Below are positions 8,582 to 16,767 of a stretch of DNA of 30,300 nucleotides, piece after piece; the stretch's first letter is position 1; each line of letters opens with the position of its first letter. The DNA is from an uncultured Tabrizicola sp. (GTDB lineage Bacteria > Pseudomonadota > Alphaproteobacteria > Rhodobacterales > Rhodobacteraceae). The notes under the pieces were generated by a model that did no database searches, was not told the DNA's origin, and worked only from the letters and a program-made list of their open reading frames with translations. The stretch lies in assembly GCA_937858255.1 (NCBI GenBank), contig CALLZQ010000285.1, positions 1 to 30,300 of the forward strand, given 5' to 3'. Position numbers and translations under genes: made by a program.

Positions 8582-9841
8582 ATGGCGGCGCATCAGGCGC
8601 AGAACCGCATCCGCGTGGACGGGGTCTGGCAGAGCTGGGCCAGCCTTGGTGCGGCGGCCGAGGCCCGGCTGGGCCCGGCGGCGGCGCGGCAGGACAGCCG
8701 CAGCGTCTTTGTCGTCAGCGGCATGGCCGAGGCGCTTGGCCTGATCGCCTATGGCGTGGCGGGGGATCTGGATTTCGGCGTGATCGAGCAGAGCCGCCTT
8801 TCCCCCGAGGTCGAGGCGCGTTTTGCCGAGGCCGGGGTGCGGCTGGTCGAGGCGGCCACGGGGGCCGCCCTTGGCGCCGATCCGGCCCCTGCCCCGGTGC
8901 AGCCGGGGCGGATCACCGTGCTGACCTCGGGCACCACGGGCCTGCTCAAGCTGATCCCGCATACGGCCCAGACGCTGAACACCTTTGACCGGGTGCGCGA
9001 GATGCCGGAAAACGGCTGGTTCCTGCCCTATCAGATCGGATCCTATGCCTGGTTTCAGATGGTGGCGCTGGGGCTCTTTGTGCCCGGCCAGGCGCTGATC
9101 CCGGGCGATTTTTCCGATCTGGCCGGCAGTTTCGAGGCGGCCCTGCGACAGGGCGGGGTGACGGCGATTTCCTCGACCCCGACCTTCTGGCGCCATGCGC
9201 TGATGTCGATTGACGAGGCGGTGCTGGCCGCCGCGCCGCTGCGCGCCATCTCGATGGGCGGCGAGATCGTCGATCAGGCCATTCTCGACCGGCTGGCCGG
9301 GCTTTATCCGCAGGCGCGCATCCGCCATATCTATGCCTCCTCCGAGGCGGGGGCGGCGATTGTCGTTACCGATGGCCGCGCCGGTTTCGATGCCGCGCTG
9401 TTGCAGCGCCAGGATGGCGCCATCGGCCTCAAGGTCGAGGAGGGGCGGCTCTATATCCGCTCGCCCTATGCCAATCGCGGCGAGAGCGGGCCTTGGGTCG
9501 ATACCGGTGATCTGGTCGAGGAACGCGGCGGGCGGATCTATTTCTGTGGCCGGGCCGGCAATCAGATGATCAATGTCGGCGGGCAAAAGGCCTTTCCGGC
9601 CGATATCGAGGCGCATCTGATGGCCCATCCCGATGTGGTCTGGGCGCAGGTCAGGGCGCGCCGCGCGCCCCTGGTCGGCCATCTGCCGGTGGCGCAGGTG
9701 GTTCTGCGCCGCGCCCTGGGCGCCGATGAGGCCGAGGCGATGCTGATCGCCCATTGCACGGGCCGTCTGGCCGAATACGCCGTCCCGCGGATGTGGGACT
9801 TTCTGGAAAGCGTGCCCCTGCGGGCAAGTCTGAAAAGCTGA
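8582..9841 (+). CDS. Adenylate-forming (AMP-dependent) acid-ACP ligase
   Basis: A 419-residue member of the ANL superfamily. The P-loop-like A3 motif LTSGTTG is at about 114-120, YASSE (A5) at 251-255, WVDTGD (A7) at 306-311, a GRAGNQMINVGGQK hinge (A8) at 323-336 and the catalytic A10-type Lys418 in LRASLKS at the extreme C-terminus. It is shorter than acyl-CoA synthetases (500-650 residues) because the region before A3 is only about 110 residues. It probably activates a small carboxylic or amino acid as the adenylate and loads it on the ACP encoded four bases upstream. The substrate cannot be read from the sequence. Its TGA shares its A with the ATG of the next gene. Confidence 0.88.
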   Translation: MAAHQAQNRIRVDGVWQSWASLGAAAEARLGPAAARQDSRSVFVVSGMAEALGLIAYGVAGDLDFGVIEQSRLSPEVEARFAEAGVRLVEAATGAALGADPAPAPVQPGRITVLTSGTTGLLKLIPHTAQTLNTFDRVREMPENGWFLPYQIGSYAWFQMVALGLFVPGQALIPGDFSDLAGSFEAALRQGGVTAISSTPTFWRHALMSIDEAVLAAAPLRAISMGGEIVDQAILDRLAGLYPQARIRHIYASSEAGAAIVVTDGRAGFDAALLQRQDGAIGLKVEEGRLYIRSPYANRGESGPWVDTGDLVEERGGRIYFCGRAGNQMINVGGQKAFPADIEAHLMAHPDVVWAQVRARRAPLVGHLPVAQVVLRRALGADEAEAMLIAHCTGRLAEYAVPRMWDFLESVPLRASLKS

Positions 9842-10584
9842 TGGGGGCAAGCATGCACACCAAGGACCAATCGATCATCGTTTCCGGGGGCTCGCGCGGG
9901 CTTGGCCTGCATCTGGCCGAGCGGCTTTTGGAAAACGGCAACCGGGTGGCGACCTTTGCCCGGTCGCGCACCAAGGCGATGGACGATCTGGCCGCCCGCT
10001 ATGGCGAGGGCTTTCACTTTGCCGAGTTGGATGCGGTCGATGCCCCCGGGGTCAACCGTTTCGTCGCCGAGGTGGCGGGCAAGTTCGGCCGGCTCGATTC
10101 CGTGGTGAACAATGCCGCCATCGGGCAGGATCAGTTGCTGATGCATACCGATCTCGACACCATCCGCCGCATCGTCGATATCAATGTCGTCGGCCCGACG
10201 CTTCTGACCCGCGCCGCCGTCAAGCGGATGCTGCTGCAAGGCAGCGGCAATATCTGCAACATCTCGTCGATCTGCGGCTCGCGCGGCTATGCCGGCCTGT
10301 CGGTCTATGCCGGCTCCAAGGGCTATCTCGATGCGATGATGCGGGCGCTGGCGCGCGAAGTGGGCGAGGCGGGGATCTTTGTCAATTGCGTGGCGCCGGG
10401 CTTCTTTGAATCCGAGATGTCCTCGGTCCTGCTGCCCGAACAATTGAACACCATCAAGCGCCGCACCCCTTCGGGGAGCCTGTCGAATGACGAGAACATC
10501 TTCAAGGTGGTCGATCTGGTGATCTCGGGCACGACCAATATGCAAGGTCAGGTCGTCTTCGTCGATGGCGGCATCACCAGCTGA
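9841..10584 (+). CDS. Short-chain dehydrogenase/reductase (FabG-like SDR)
   Basis: A 247-residue classical SDR. The cofactor motif SGGSRGLG is at about 15-22, NNAA at 90-93, the catalytic Ser in NISS at 142-143, Tyr156-x3-Lys160 (YAGSK) and the PG motif at 186-187; the C-terminal FVDGG is typical of FabG relatives. It probably reduces or oxidises an oxo/hydroxy group of the carrier-bound acyl unit or of a sugar precursor, using NAD(P)H. The start is the ATG in TGATG overlapping the ligase stop; a second in-frame ATG at 9853, preceded by GGGGG, is an alternative. Tightly coupled in the operon. Confidence 0.92.
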   Translation: MGASMHTKDQSIIVSGGSRGLGLHLAERLLENGNRVATFARSRTKAMDDLAARYGEGFHFAELDAVDAPGVNRFVAEVAGKFGRLDSVVNNAAIGQDQLLMHTDLDTIRRIVDINVVGPTLLTRAAVKRMLLQGSGNICNISSICGSRGYAGLSVYAGSKGYLDAMMRALAREVGEAGIFVNCVAPGFFESEMSSVLLPEQLNTIKRRTPSGSLSNDENIFKVVDLVISGTTNMQGQVVFVDGGITS

Positions 10585-10966
10585 GGCGGCCCCCCTGCCC
10601 TTTGGCTGCCGCCTTGTCGCGGGCGGCCAGGGGCCCGGCCCGGCCAGCCATGACGGCACCGGGCAGCGCCATCTCTTGATCCCGCCGGCGGGGGATGGCC
10701 ATCTCTATGCCCTTGATGTCGAGGCGCGGGCCCTGCCGGTGCCCGAGGCGCTGCGCGCCGCGCTTGGCCCCCGGGCCATGGCGCGCTGGGGCGAGATCGA
10801 GGTCATGGCCAAGCTGGTGGATCTGCCGGCCCATCTGATGCTGCGCCGGGTGCTGGCGGGCGAGGGGCCGGCGCTGATCGCCGCCCATGGCATCGAGATC
10901 TGTCGCTGCGATACCCCGGATTTCTGGCGGGTGATTGGCCGCTGCCCCCGGCCCAGCGGCGGCTGA
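10565..10966 (+). CDS. Hypothetical protein, last gene of the acyl-transfer operon
   Basis: A 133-residue protein that I do not recognise. The ATG overlaps the last 20 bases of the dehydrogenase gene, and codon third positions are strongly G/C as in its neighbours, supporting real translation. There is no signal peptide or membrane segment. It contains alternating hydrophobic stretches and three Cys near the C-terminus (IEICRCDTP, GRCPRP). Its place suggests a role in the same acyl-transfer pathway, but no function can be assigned. Confidence 0.68.
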   Translation: MAASPAEAAPLPFGCRLVAGGQGPGPASHDGTGQRHLLIPPAGDGHLYALDVEARALPVPEALRAALGPRAMARWGEIEVMAKLVDLPAHLMLRRVLAGEGPALIAAHGIEICRCDTPDFWRVIGRCPRPSGG

Positions 10967-11044
10967 GGCCGGACGCCAAGGCCGGGGCGGGCGGATCCCG
11001 CGCCGGGTTTTGGCCTGAATCCCGGCCCGTCGTGCCGCATTTCG

Positions 11045-11108
11045 CCGCCGCTTTCACGATCCTGCCGCAAGATGTCACCGCCGCTTTCACAAAATGGCCC
11101 GGTTTCAC
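11045..11108 (+). promoter_or_regulatory. Direct repeats CCGCCGCTTTCAC upstream of CAP-RTX gene
   Basis: The 13-mer CCGCCGCTTTCAC occurs at 11045-11057 and again at 11078-11090, 33 bp apart (about three helical turns), and a third TTTCAC lies at 11103-11108. They fall in the 285-bp gap between the acyl-transfer operon and the CAP-RTX gene, 145-205 bases before its ATG. Helically phased direct repeats fit activator or repressor binding sites. No regulator is identified and no clear -35/-10 pair was found. The rest of the gap shows nothing notable. Confidence 0.35.
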
Positions 11109-11251
11109 GCCAAGGCTGCGGGGATCCGACGCGAGTTGGAAGGATTCTTGCAGGGCCGGGCCTGGGGGGGCACCGGCAGATCAGGCACGGCCACTGACAG
11201 GGCCGCGCCGGATCGGACCCCTGCCGGAAACAGAAGAGGAACCGCAAGACG

Positions 11252-12931
11252 ATGACCATCAGTGCTGCCGAGCAACTGCTGTTTGAACTGATCAACCGCG
11301 CCCGGCTGGATCCGCTGGCCGAGGCGGCGCGGCTGGGGATCGGGCTGAATGACGGTCTCAGGGCCGGGACGATCAATGGCAGTGCCAAACAGGCGCTGGC
11401 GCCGAACGATCTGCTGGAGATCGCGGCGCAGGGCCATTCGGAATGGATGCTCGAGGCCGATACTTTCTCGCATACCGGACGGGGGGGCAGCACCGCGTTT
11501 CAGCGGATGGAGGCGGCAGGCTATGATTTCCTCTCCCCCTGGGCCTCGGGCGAGAATATCGCCTTTTTCGGCTCGACCCGGGTGGCGGATGAGGTCAAGA
11601 CCATCGCGGCCCTGCATGAGAACCTGTTCCGCAGTGCGGGCCACCGTGAAAATATCCTGAACGCCGATTTCCGCGAACTGGGCGTGGCGATGGTGGCGGG
11701 GGCCTATACCGACAAGTCCAGCGGCATCACCTATAACGGCAGCTATATGCTGACCGAGAATTTCGCCGCCTCGGGGACGCCGCTGTTCATCACCGGTGTC
11801 GTGCATGACGATCGTGACGGCAATGATTTCTATACCCCCGGCGAGGGGGTCAGTGGCACCCTGTTTCTGGCGGCGGGCCGGCGCGCGGCCAGTGCCGAGG
11901 CGGGCGGCTATGCGCTGCGCCTGCCTGACGGAACAGGCCAGCGCGGGCTGGTCGATGTCGAGATCGTCACCACCCAGGGCAAGATGACCCTCGCGCTGGA
12001 CATGGCGGGGCAGAATGCCAAGCTCGATGTGGTGGACGGAACGGCATTGCGGCTGTCCTCCAGCGCGGTGCTGGGCGACGGGATCTCGGCGGCCAGCCTG
12101 CTGGGGGTGGCGGATCTGTCGCTGACCGGGGGCGCGGCCTCGGAACGGCTGACCGGCAACAGCGGCGCCAATCTGCTGGCGGGGGGCGAGGGCGATGACT
12201 CGATCCTTGGCGCGGATGGCAATGACACGATCTATGCCGGGCTGGGCGATGATTTCATCGGCGGCGGCGCGGGCAATGACCTGATCTATGGCGGTGACGG
12301 GGCGAATACGATCTATGCCGGCGCGGGCAATGACACGGTACAGGGCGGGGCGGGCAATGACACGATCTATGGTTCGGCCTGGCGCAATGCGCTTTTGGGC
12401 AATGACGGCAATGATGTGATCTATACCAGTGCCGCCGGCGATTTCGCCGCCGGGGGCGCGGGCAATGACATGGTGTTGGGCGGGGCGGGCGATGACACGA
12501 TCTATGCCGGTCTGGGCGATGATTTCATCGGTGGCGGCGAGGGCAATGACCTGATCTTTGCCGGGGCCGGCACGAACCGCATCTATGGCGGCTTTGGCGA
12601 TGATACGCTCCATGCCGGGGCGGGCCGCGATGTGATGACCGGCAGCCCCGGGGCCGATACCTTTGTCTTTGCCTTTGCCGCCCATGCCGGCATCGGGGCC
12701 GGGCGCGATGTGATCACCGATTTCACCCCGGGCGAGGATCACATCGACCTGACGGGGCTTGGCACGGTCTTTAACGGTCAGGCCGGGCTGACGGGTGGCG
12801 GGCAGGCCAGCTTTTATTTCTATGCGCCGCTTGGCCTGGTGATCGGCGATCAGAACGGCGACGGCGGGGCCGACTGGGTGCTGGAACTGAGCGGTGTTCA
12901 GGCGGTCTCGGCAGGCGATTTCCTGCTCTGA
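11252..12931 (+). CDS. CAP/SCP-domain RTX secreted protein
   Basis: A 559-residue protein. Residues about 5-173 form a CAP (SCP/PR1-like) domain: LLFELINRARLDP opening helix, GHSEW (His62), SGENIAF (Glu101), HRENILNADFRELGVA (His131) and YMLTENFA near the end. Residues about 178-290 look like a beta-sandwich (ITGVVHDDRDGNDFYTPGEGV, SdrD/transthyretin-like). RTX repeats run from about 290 to 460, followed by the shared secretion tail ending SAGDFLL. No Sec signal, so probably type I secreted. CAP proteins have varied roles (lipid binding, protease-like, adhesion); the activity here is unknown. AGAGGA lies 11 bases before the ATG. Confidence 0.92.
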   Translation: MTISAAEQLLFELINRARLDPLAEAARLGIGLNDGLRAGTINGSAKQALAPNDLLEIAAQGHSEWMLEADTFSHTGRGGSTAFQRMEAAGYDFLSPWASGENIAFFGSTRVADEVKTIAALHENLFRSAGHRENILNADFRELGVAMVAGAYTDKSSGITYNGSYMLTENFAASGTPLFITGVVHDDRDGNDFYTPGEGVSGTLFLAAGRRAASAEAGGYALRLPDGTGQRGLVDVEIVTTQGKMTLALDMAGQNAKLDVVDGTALRLSSSAVLGDGISAASLLGVADLSLTGGAASERLTGNSGANLLAGGEGDDSILGADGNDTIYAGLGDDFIGGGAGNDLIYGGDGANTIYAGAGNDTVQGGAGNDTIYGSAWRNALLGNDGNDVIYTSAAGDFAAGGAGNDMVLGGAGDDTIYAGLGDDFIGGGEGNDLIFAGAGTNRIYGGFGDDTLHAGAGRDVMTGSPGADTFVFAFAAHAGIGAGRDVITDFTPGEDHIDLTGLGTVFNGQAGLTGGGQASFYFYAPLGLVIGDQNGDGGADWVLELSGVQAVSAGDFLL

Positions 12932-12951
12932 GCCCTGCCCCCGCCCCTGCA

Positions 12952-13030
12952 CCCCCCGCCCCTGCCCCCGATCCGGCCGGGGCGGGGGGCGGCATTTGTC
13001 ATGAAACCGGGGCGGGTTTTTTCCCCCCGG
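12952..13030 (+). terminator. GC hairpins between the two RTX genes
   Basis: An 11-bp perfect G/C stem (12952-12962 with 12979-12989, 16-base loop) begins 20 bases after the CAP-RTX stop. A second element (13007-13012 with 13025-13030) encloses a run of six T at 13017-13022. Together they probably terminate the CAP-RTX transcript. The rest of the 172-bp gap holds TTGACG at 13035-13040, a possible -35 element for the next gene, without a convincing -10. Confidence 0.5.
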
Positions 13031-13103
13031 GCGGTTGACGCGCCCGCCGGGGAAAGTGAAGATTTGCCATCCTATTCAAACACAAGCGATTGATGAGGCA
13101 GGC

Positions 13104-15449
13104 ATGACGATTACCCTGGGAAGTGATACGGTCTTTGGCAGCGGCGAGGGCCTGTTCGGCCGGCTGGGCGGGTTTTCGGTCAGCGCGGCCCTGCCCGACG
13201 GGCGCGTGGCCCTGGCCTGGGCCGAGGGGCAATATCCGGGCGATCCGGGCCTTTTCATCGATTACAACCTCTATACCCGCGTGCTGAATGCCGATGGATC
13301 GGTCGCCAGCACGGCGCGGATCGTCACCTCCTCCAGCCAGGATTCCCATACCACCGCCCGGATCGCGGCGCTGAGCGATGGCGGCTATGCGGTGGCCTGG
13401 ATCACCACGGTGAAAAAGACCGTCGAGGGCAGCAGTCAGGTCGTCTATGAGGATGATGTCTGGCTGCGCAGCTTTGATGCCAATGGCACGCCTGACGGGC
13501 CCGAGATCCGCATCTCGCAGGATCTCGAGGGTTATGATCCGGCGGTCTACAACTCGATCCTGGCCAGCAATACTAACGGGGTGAATATCCTGCCGCTGGC
13601 GGGTGGCGGGGCGCTGGTGATCTACAGCTATCGCGGCGATCAGACCTGGGCGCGCAGCGTCGGCAATGATGGCCAGACGCTGGGCGATCCGGTGCAGCTC
13701 TTTGACAATGATCTGTTCAACACCGCGCTGGTGCAGTTGACCAATGGCGATATCGTCATCGCCGATTATGTCGGCTCGCTGGTGGGCTTTGACCTGCGCC
13801 TGTCGGATGCCAGCCTGACCGGGGCGCCGCAGGGGGTGGCCGGGGCCAGCGGGCCGGTGACGCTGCGCCATGATGTGACCGACATCGAGGAGGGCCGCGG
13901 TTCGGCCCCGGCGCTGGTGGCGCTGCCTGGGGGCGGTTTCGCGGCGGCCTATCGCTATGATACCGATATCCGCCGCGATGATGACGAGATGATCCGGGTC
14001 GATTTCTTCGATGCCGCCGGTCAGAGGCTGTCGCGGCTTGAGGTGCCGGTGCCCGATAACAGCGTCAGCCAGCCCGGGGCCATCGCCTATCAGATGCTGG
14101 CCCTGCCCGACGGGCGGATCTTTCTGGCCTGGACCTCGCTGGTCGGGGTGAATGATGCCGATGTGATGGGCGTCGTGATCAAGGCCGATGGCACGCTGGA
14201 CGGCGCGCCGCAGGTGATCACCACCAATACCACCGGGCTGCAATATCTTGGCCAGCCGGTGCTTTTGGCCGATGGGCGGGTGTTTCTGTCCCTGACCGAT
14301 ACTTCGGGGGCGCCGGTGGGCGGGGTGGCCGATTACATGCATGGCCAGTTCCTGACCCTGCCGCCGGGGGGCGGGATCGTGCCGGTCGATATCGCGCGGA
14401 GCGGTGGCGCCGGTCCCGACAGCCTGCAAGGCGGTGTGGGCAACGATACGCTTCTGGGGCTGGAGGGCGATGACACGATCGAAGGCTTTGCCGGCAATGA
14501 TTTCATCGGCGGCGGCGCCGGGAATGACCTGATCCATGGCGGCGCGGGCGCCAATACGATCTTTGGTGGCTTGGGCAATGATACGGTCCATGGCGGGGAC
14601 GATGGCGATCAGATCTATGGCAGTGCCGGGCGCAATGTCCTGTTGGGCAATGGCGGGGCCGATTTCATCCAGGCCGGCAATGGCGGCGATTTCATCGGCG
14701 GCGGCGATGGCAATGACACGATCCGCGGCGGCGACGGGGCCGATACGATCTATGCCGGGCTGGGGGATGACAATGTCGGCGGCGGGGCCGGCAATGACGT
14801 GATCTTTGGCAGCGCCGGGGCCAATGTCATCTATGCAGGCCTCGGCAATGACACGGTGCAGGGCGGGTCGGGCAATGACACGATCTATGGCAGTGCCGGG
14901 CGCAATGTCCTTTTGGGCAATGACGGCAACGATCTGATCCAGACCAGTGCCGGCGGCGATTTCGCCGCCGGGGGTGCCGGCAATGACACCGTGCTGGGGG
15001 CGGGCGGCGATGACACGATCTTTGCCGGGCTGGGCGATGATTTCATCGGCGGCGGCGCCGGCAATGACCAGATCACCGCCGGGGCGGGCAACAACCGTAT
15101 CTTCGGCGGCCTGGGCGATGACACGATCACGGCCGGGGCGGGCAAGGATATCGTCTCGGGCGGGCCGGGGGCCGATGTCTTCGTCTTTGCCAATGCCGCC
15201 GCCATCGGCATCGGCGCGGGCCGCGATGTGATCACCGATTTCACCAGCGGGGTGGATCATATCGACCTGACGGCACTGGGGACCAGCTTTAACGGCACGG
15301 CAGGGCTGGCCGGCGGGGGGGCGAAATCCTTCTTCTATTTCGCCGCAGGCGGGCTCTTGATCGGCGATCAGAACGGCGACGCCGTGGCCGATTGGGTGAT
15401 CGAACTGACCGGCGCCCCGGCAGTCGCGGCGGGGGATTTCCTGCTGTAA
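13104..15449 (+). CDS. RTX protein with probable seven-repeat propeller N-terminus
   Basis: A 781-residue protein. The first 430 residues carry seven copies of an xLxDGxxxLAW-like motif, at about 29 (ALPDGRVALAW), 89 (ALSDGGYAVAW), 164, 209, 271 (ALPGGGFAAAY), 332 (ALPDGRIFLAW) and 387 (LLADGRVFLSL). The spacing of 45-75 residues suggests a seven-bladed beta-propeller. RTX nonapeptides follow from about 436 to 690, then the common secretion tail ending AAGDFLL. The start is ATG 13104 behind GAGGCAGG. The last 249 bases (from 15201) are identical to the end of the 27497-29116 gene. Probably type I secreted; a binding or adhesive role is inferred from the fold only. Confidence 0.92.
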   Translation: MTITLGSDTVFGSGEGLFGRLGGFSVSAALPDGRVALAWAEGQYPGDPGLFIDYNLYTRVLNADGSVASTARIVTSSSQDSHTTARIAALSDGGYAVAWITTVKKTVEGSSQVVYEDDVWLRSFDANGTPDGPEIRISQDLEGYDPAVYNSILASNTNGVNILPLAGGGALVIYSYRGDQTWARSVGNDGQTLGDPVQLFDNDLFNTALVQLTNGDIVIADYVGSLVGFDLRLSDASLTGAPQGVAGASGPVTLRHDVTDIEEGRGSAPALVALPGGGFAAAYRYDTDIRRDDDEMIRVDFFDAAGQRLSRLEVPVPDNSVSQPGAIAYQMLALPDGRIFLAWTSLVGVNDADVMGVVIKADGTLDGAPQVITTNTTGLQYLGQPVLLADGRVFLSLTDTSGAPVGGVADYMHGQFLTLPPGGGIVPVDIARSGGAGPDSLQGGVGNDTLLGLEGDDTIEGFAGNDFIGGGAGNDLIHGGAGANTIFGGLGNDTVHGGDDGDQIYGSAGRNVLLGNGGADFIQAGNGGDFIGGGDGNDTIRGGDGADTIYAGLGDDNVGGGAGNDVIFGSAGANVIYAGLGNDTVQGGSGNDTIYGSAGRNVLLGNDGNDLIQTSAGGDFAAGGAGNDTVLGAGGDDTIFAGLGDDFIGGGAGNDQITAGAGNNRIFGGLGDDTITAGAGKDIVSGGPGADVFVFANAAAIGIGAGRDVITDFTSGVDHIDLTALGTSFNGTAGLAGGGAKSFFYFAAGGLLIGDQNGDAVADWVIELTGAPAVAAGDFLL

Positions 15450-16633
15450 CCGCCCTGCCCCGCGGCCTGCGTCACAGCACGCCGCGGATCCATTCGGCCA
15501 GCCGCTGCGTCTCGGTCCCGTCCGAGCGGTGCCCGGGATGCAACTGGGTCAGCGGGTCATGCGGTGCGCCCGCCTTGGGTTGCTCAAGCGCCTCAAGCTG
15601 TGCGACAAGCGTTTCAGCAAGTTTGACCGTGCAGGGAATGTCGAGCAGTGCCGCGATCTCTTGCAGCGCCCGTTCGGGCTGGTTTCTGATCTTCTCGAAA
15701 CCGATCTCGAGGTCGCTGCGCCGGCTCCAGAAGGCATAGAGTTTTTCTTGCAACACCTTAATGGACCTGACATCTGCGGGTTCTTGCTTCAGCCATCCCA
15801 TGCGGATGAGCGAGGCCAGCCGCTCGATGATGTCGCGATTTGTGGTCAGGATCAGATCGTAGGGGAAGCGCAGTTCGTCCGGGTCATGCACCTTGACCAG
15901 ATGCACATCGGCCTCGGTATGGTCCTGCGGCTGGTAATCGGCCTGCCAGCAGGCATAGACCCTTTGCCCGCTTTGCCCCAAGAGCAGCCGGGCCGCATTA
16001 TAGACCCAGGTACTGCCCGAGCGATGGACGCCGGCGACGACCACGGTGCGCACCCGCGGCTTCTTGCGCGCCTCGGTGCCGGGCTGGCGCGCGGTCAGCG
16101 CCAGCACTTCGGCCATCTGCGCCTCGATACGGTCCAGCCGCGCCGGATCGCCCACCGGCCCCTCGGCCTGCAAGATCCCCAGTTCCTGTTGCAGCATGCC
16201 CGCCGCCTCGGGCAAGAGGCCGAGGCCCGCCAGTTCGCGGATTCTGCGGTGACGTGCCAGAAGCGGGGCGTCGGAATGGGGCTGGACCAGCCGGATCGCC
16301 ACCTCGAAATGCGGCAGAGGGTCCTCGTGCAGCGCGGCGGCCACCCGGCCAAGGCTGTTCTGCGCCGCGGACAGCAGCACCCGTGCCGCCAGTTCGCGCC
16401 CTGCCCCCCAGTGCAGCGCCAGAGCCGCCATCTCGCGCGCCTGGCCGATCTCGCCGGCATGGCTCTGCGCCGCGGCAAGGATCAGCGCCAGCCGCGCGCG
16501 GTCGGGATCGGTCTCGAGCGTGGCCATATCCATCTCGAGCAGGCGGGGCCCATCCGCGCTTTCCCCACGGGCGCGGGCCAGGTCCCGCTGGCGGCGCGCC
16601 GCCCCCGGGTCGGGGGTCACCCCCTGGGGGCCC
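15201..16633. repeat. Long exact direct repeat, copy 1
   Basis: This segment is identical to 28868-30300 (offset 13,667 bp), checked by reading the nucleotide lines at the left end and the encoded proteins throughout. It covers the last 83 codons of the propeller-RTX gene, the 22-bp convergent gap and all but the first 134 bases (5' end) of the sulfotransferase-like gene. The left edge is a mismatch at 15200/28867 (C/G); to its left the RTX repeats are similar but not identical. The right edge is set by the window end, so the true repeat may be longer. Confidence 0.95.
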
Positions 16634-16767
16634 GGCGGTGCCGGATCGGGCGGGGCAATGGCCAGCGGCGCCGGGGTCAGATGCCGCTTTGCCTTTTTGG
16701 CCTTTTTGCCGGGTTTATCCTTTTTGTCCTTGTTTTTATTGTGTTTTTTCTTGTCTTCCCGGCTCAA
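15472..16767 (-). CDS. Sulfotransferase-like protein with Lys-rich N-terminus
   Basis: A 431-residue protein. Residues 1-28 are extremely Lys-rich (DKKKHNKNKDKK), then comes a Pro-rich linker. Residues about 55-225 are helical and TPR-like (LALILAAAQSHAGEIGQAREMA). The C-terminal domain begins with a nucleotide-binding loop typical of PAPS sulfotransferases (VVAGVHRSGSTWVYNAARLL, about 243-262), followed by HLVKVHDPDELRFPYDLILTTNRD, resembling the strand/3'-phosphate-binding region. It may sulfate a glycan or protein using PAPS, but the acceptor is unknown. The TTG start at 16767 overlaps the upstream stop (TTGA) and is preceded by GGGGAAG, so it is translationally coupled to the coiled-coil gene. 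It converges on the RTX gene with only 22 bp between stops. Confidence 0.78.
   Translation of the reverse strand: MSREDKKKHNKNKDKKDKPGKKAKKAKRHLTPAPLAIAPPDPAPPGPQGVTPDPGAARRQRDLARARGESADGPRLLEMDMATLETDPDRARLALILAAAQSHAGEIGQAREMAALALHWGAGRELAARVLLSAAQNSLGRVAAALHEDPLPHFEVAIRLVQPHSDAPLLARHRRIRELAGLGLLPEAAGMLQQELGILQAEGPVGDPARLDRIEAQMAEVLALTARQPGTEARKKPRVRTVVVAGVHRSGSTWVYNAARLLLGQSGQRVYACWQADYQPQDHTEADVHLVKVHDPDELRFPYDLILTTNRDIIERLASLIRMGWLKQEPADVRSIKVLQEKLYAFWSRRSDLEIGFEKIRNQPERALQEIAALLDIPCTVKLAETLVAQLEALEQPKAGAPHDPLTQLHPGHRSDGTETQRLAEWIRGVL

Noticed and set aside
8531..9850. Minus-strand frame opposite the ligase gene
   Set aside because: The plus strand carries all adenylation motifs; the antisense translation has none.
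12999..15260. Minus-strand 753-codon frame opposite the propeller-RTX gene
   Set aside because: It has the same antisense Ala/Ile-rich pattern over RTX repeats and no recognisable domain.
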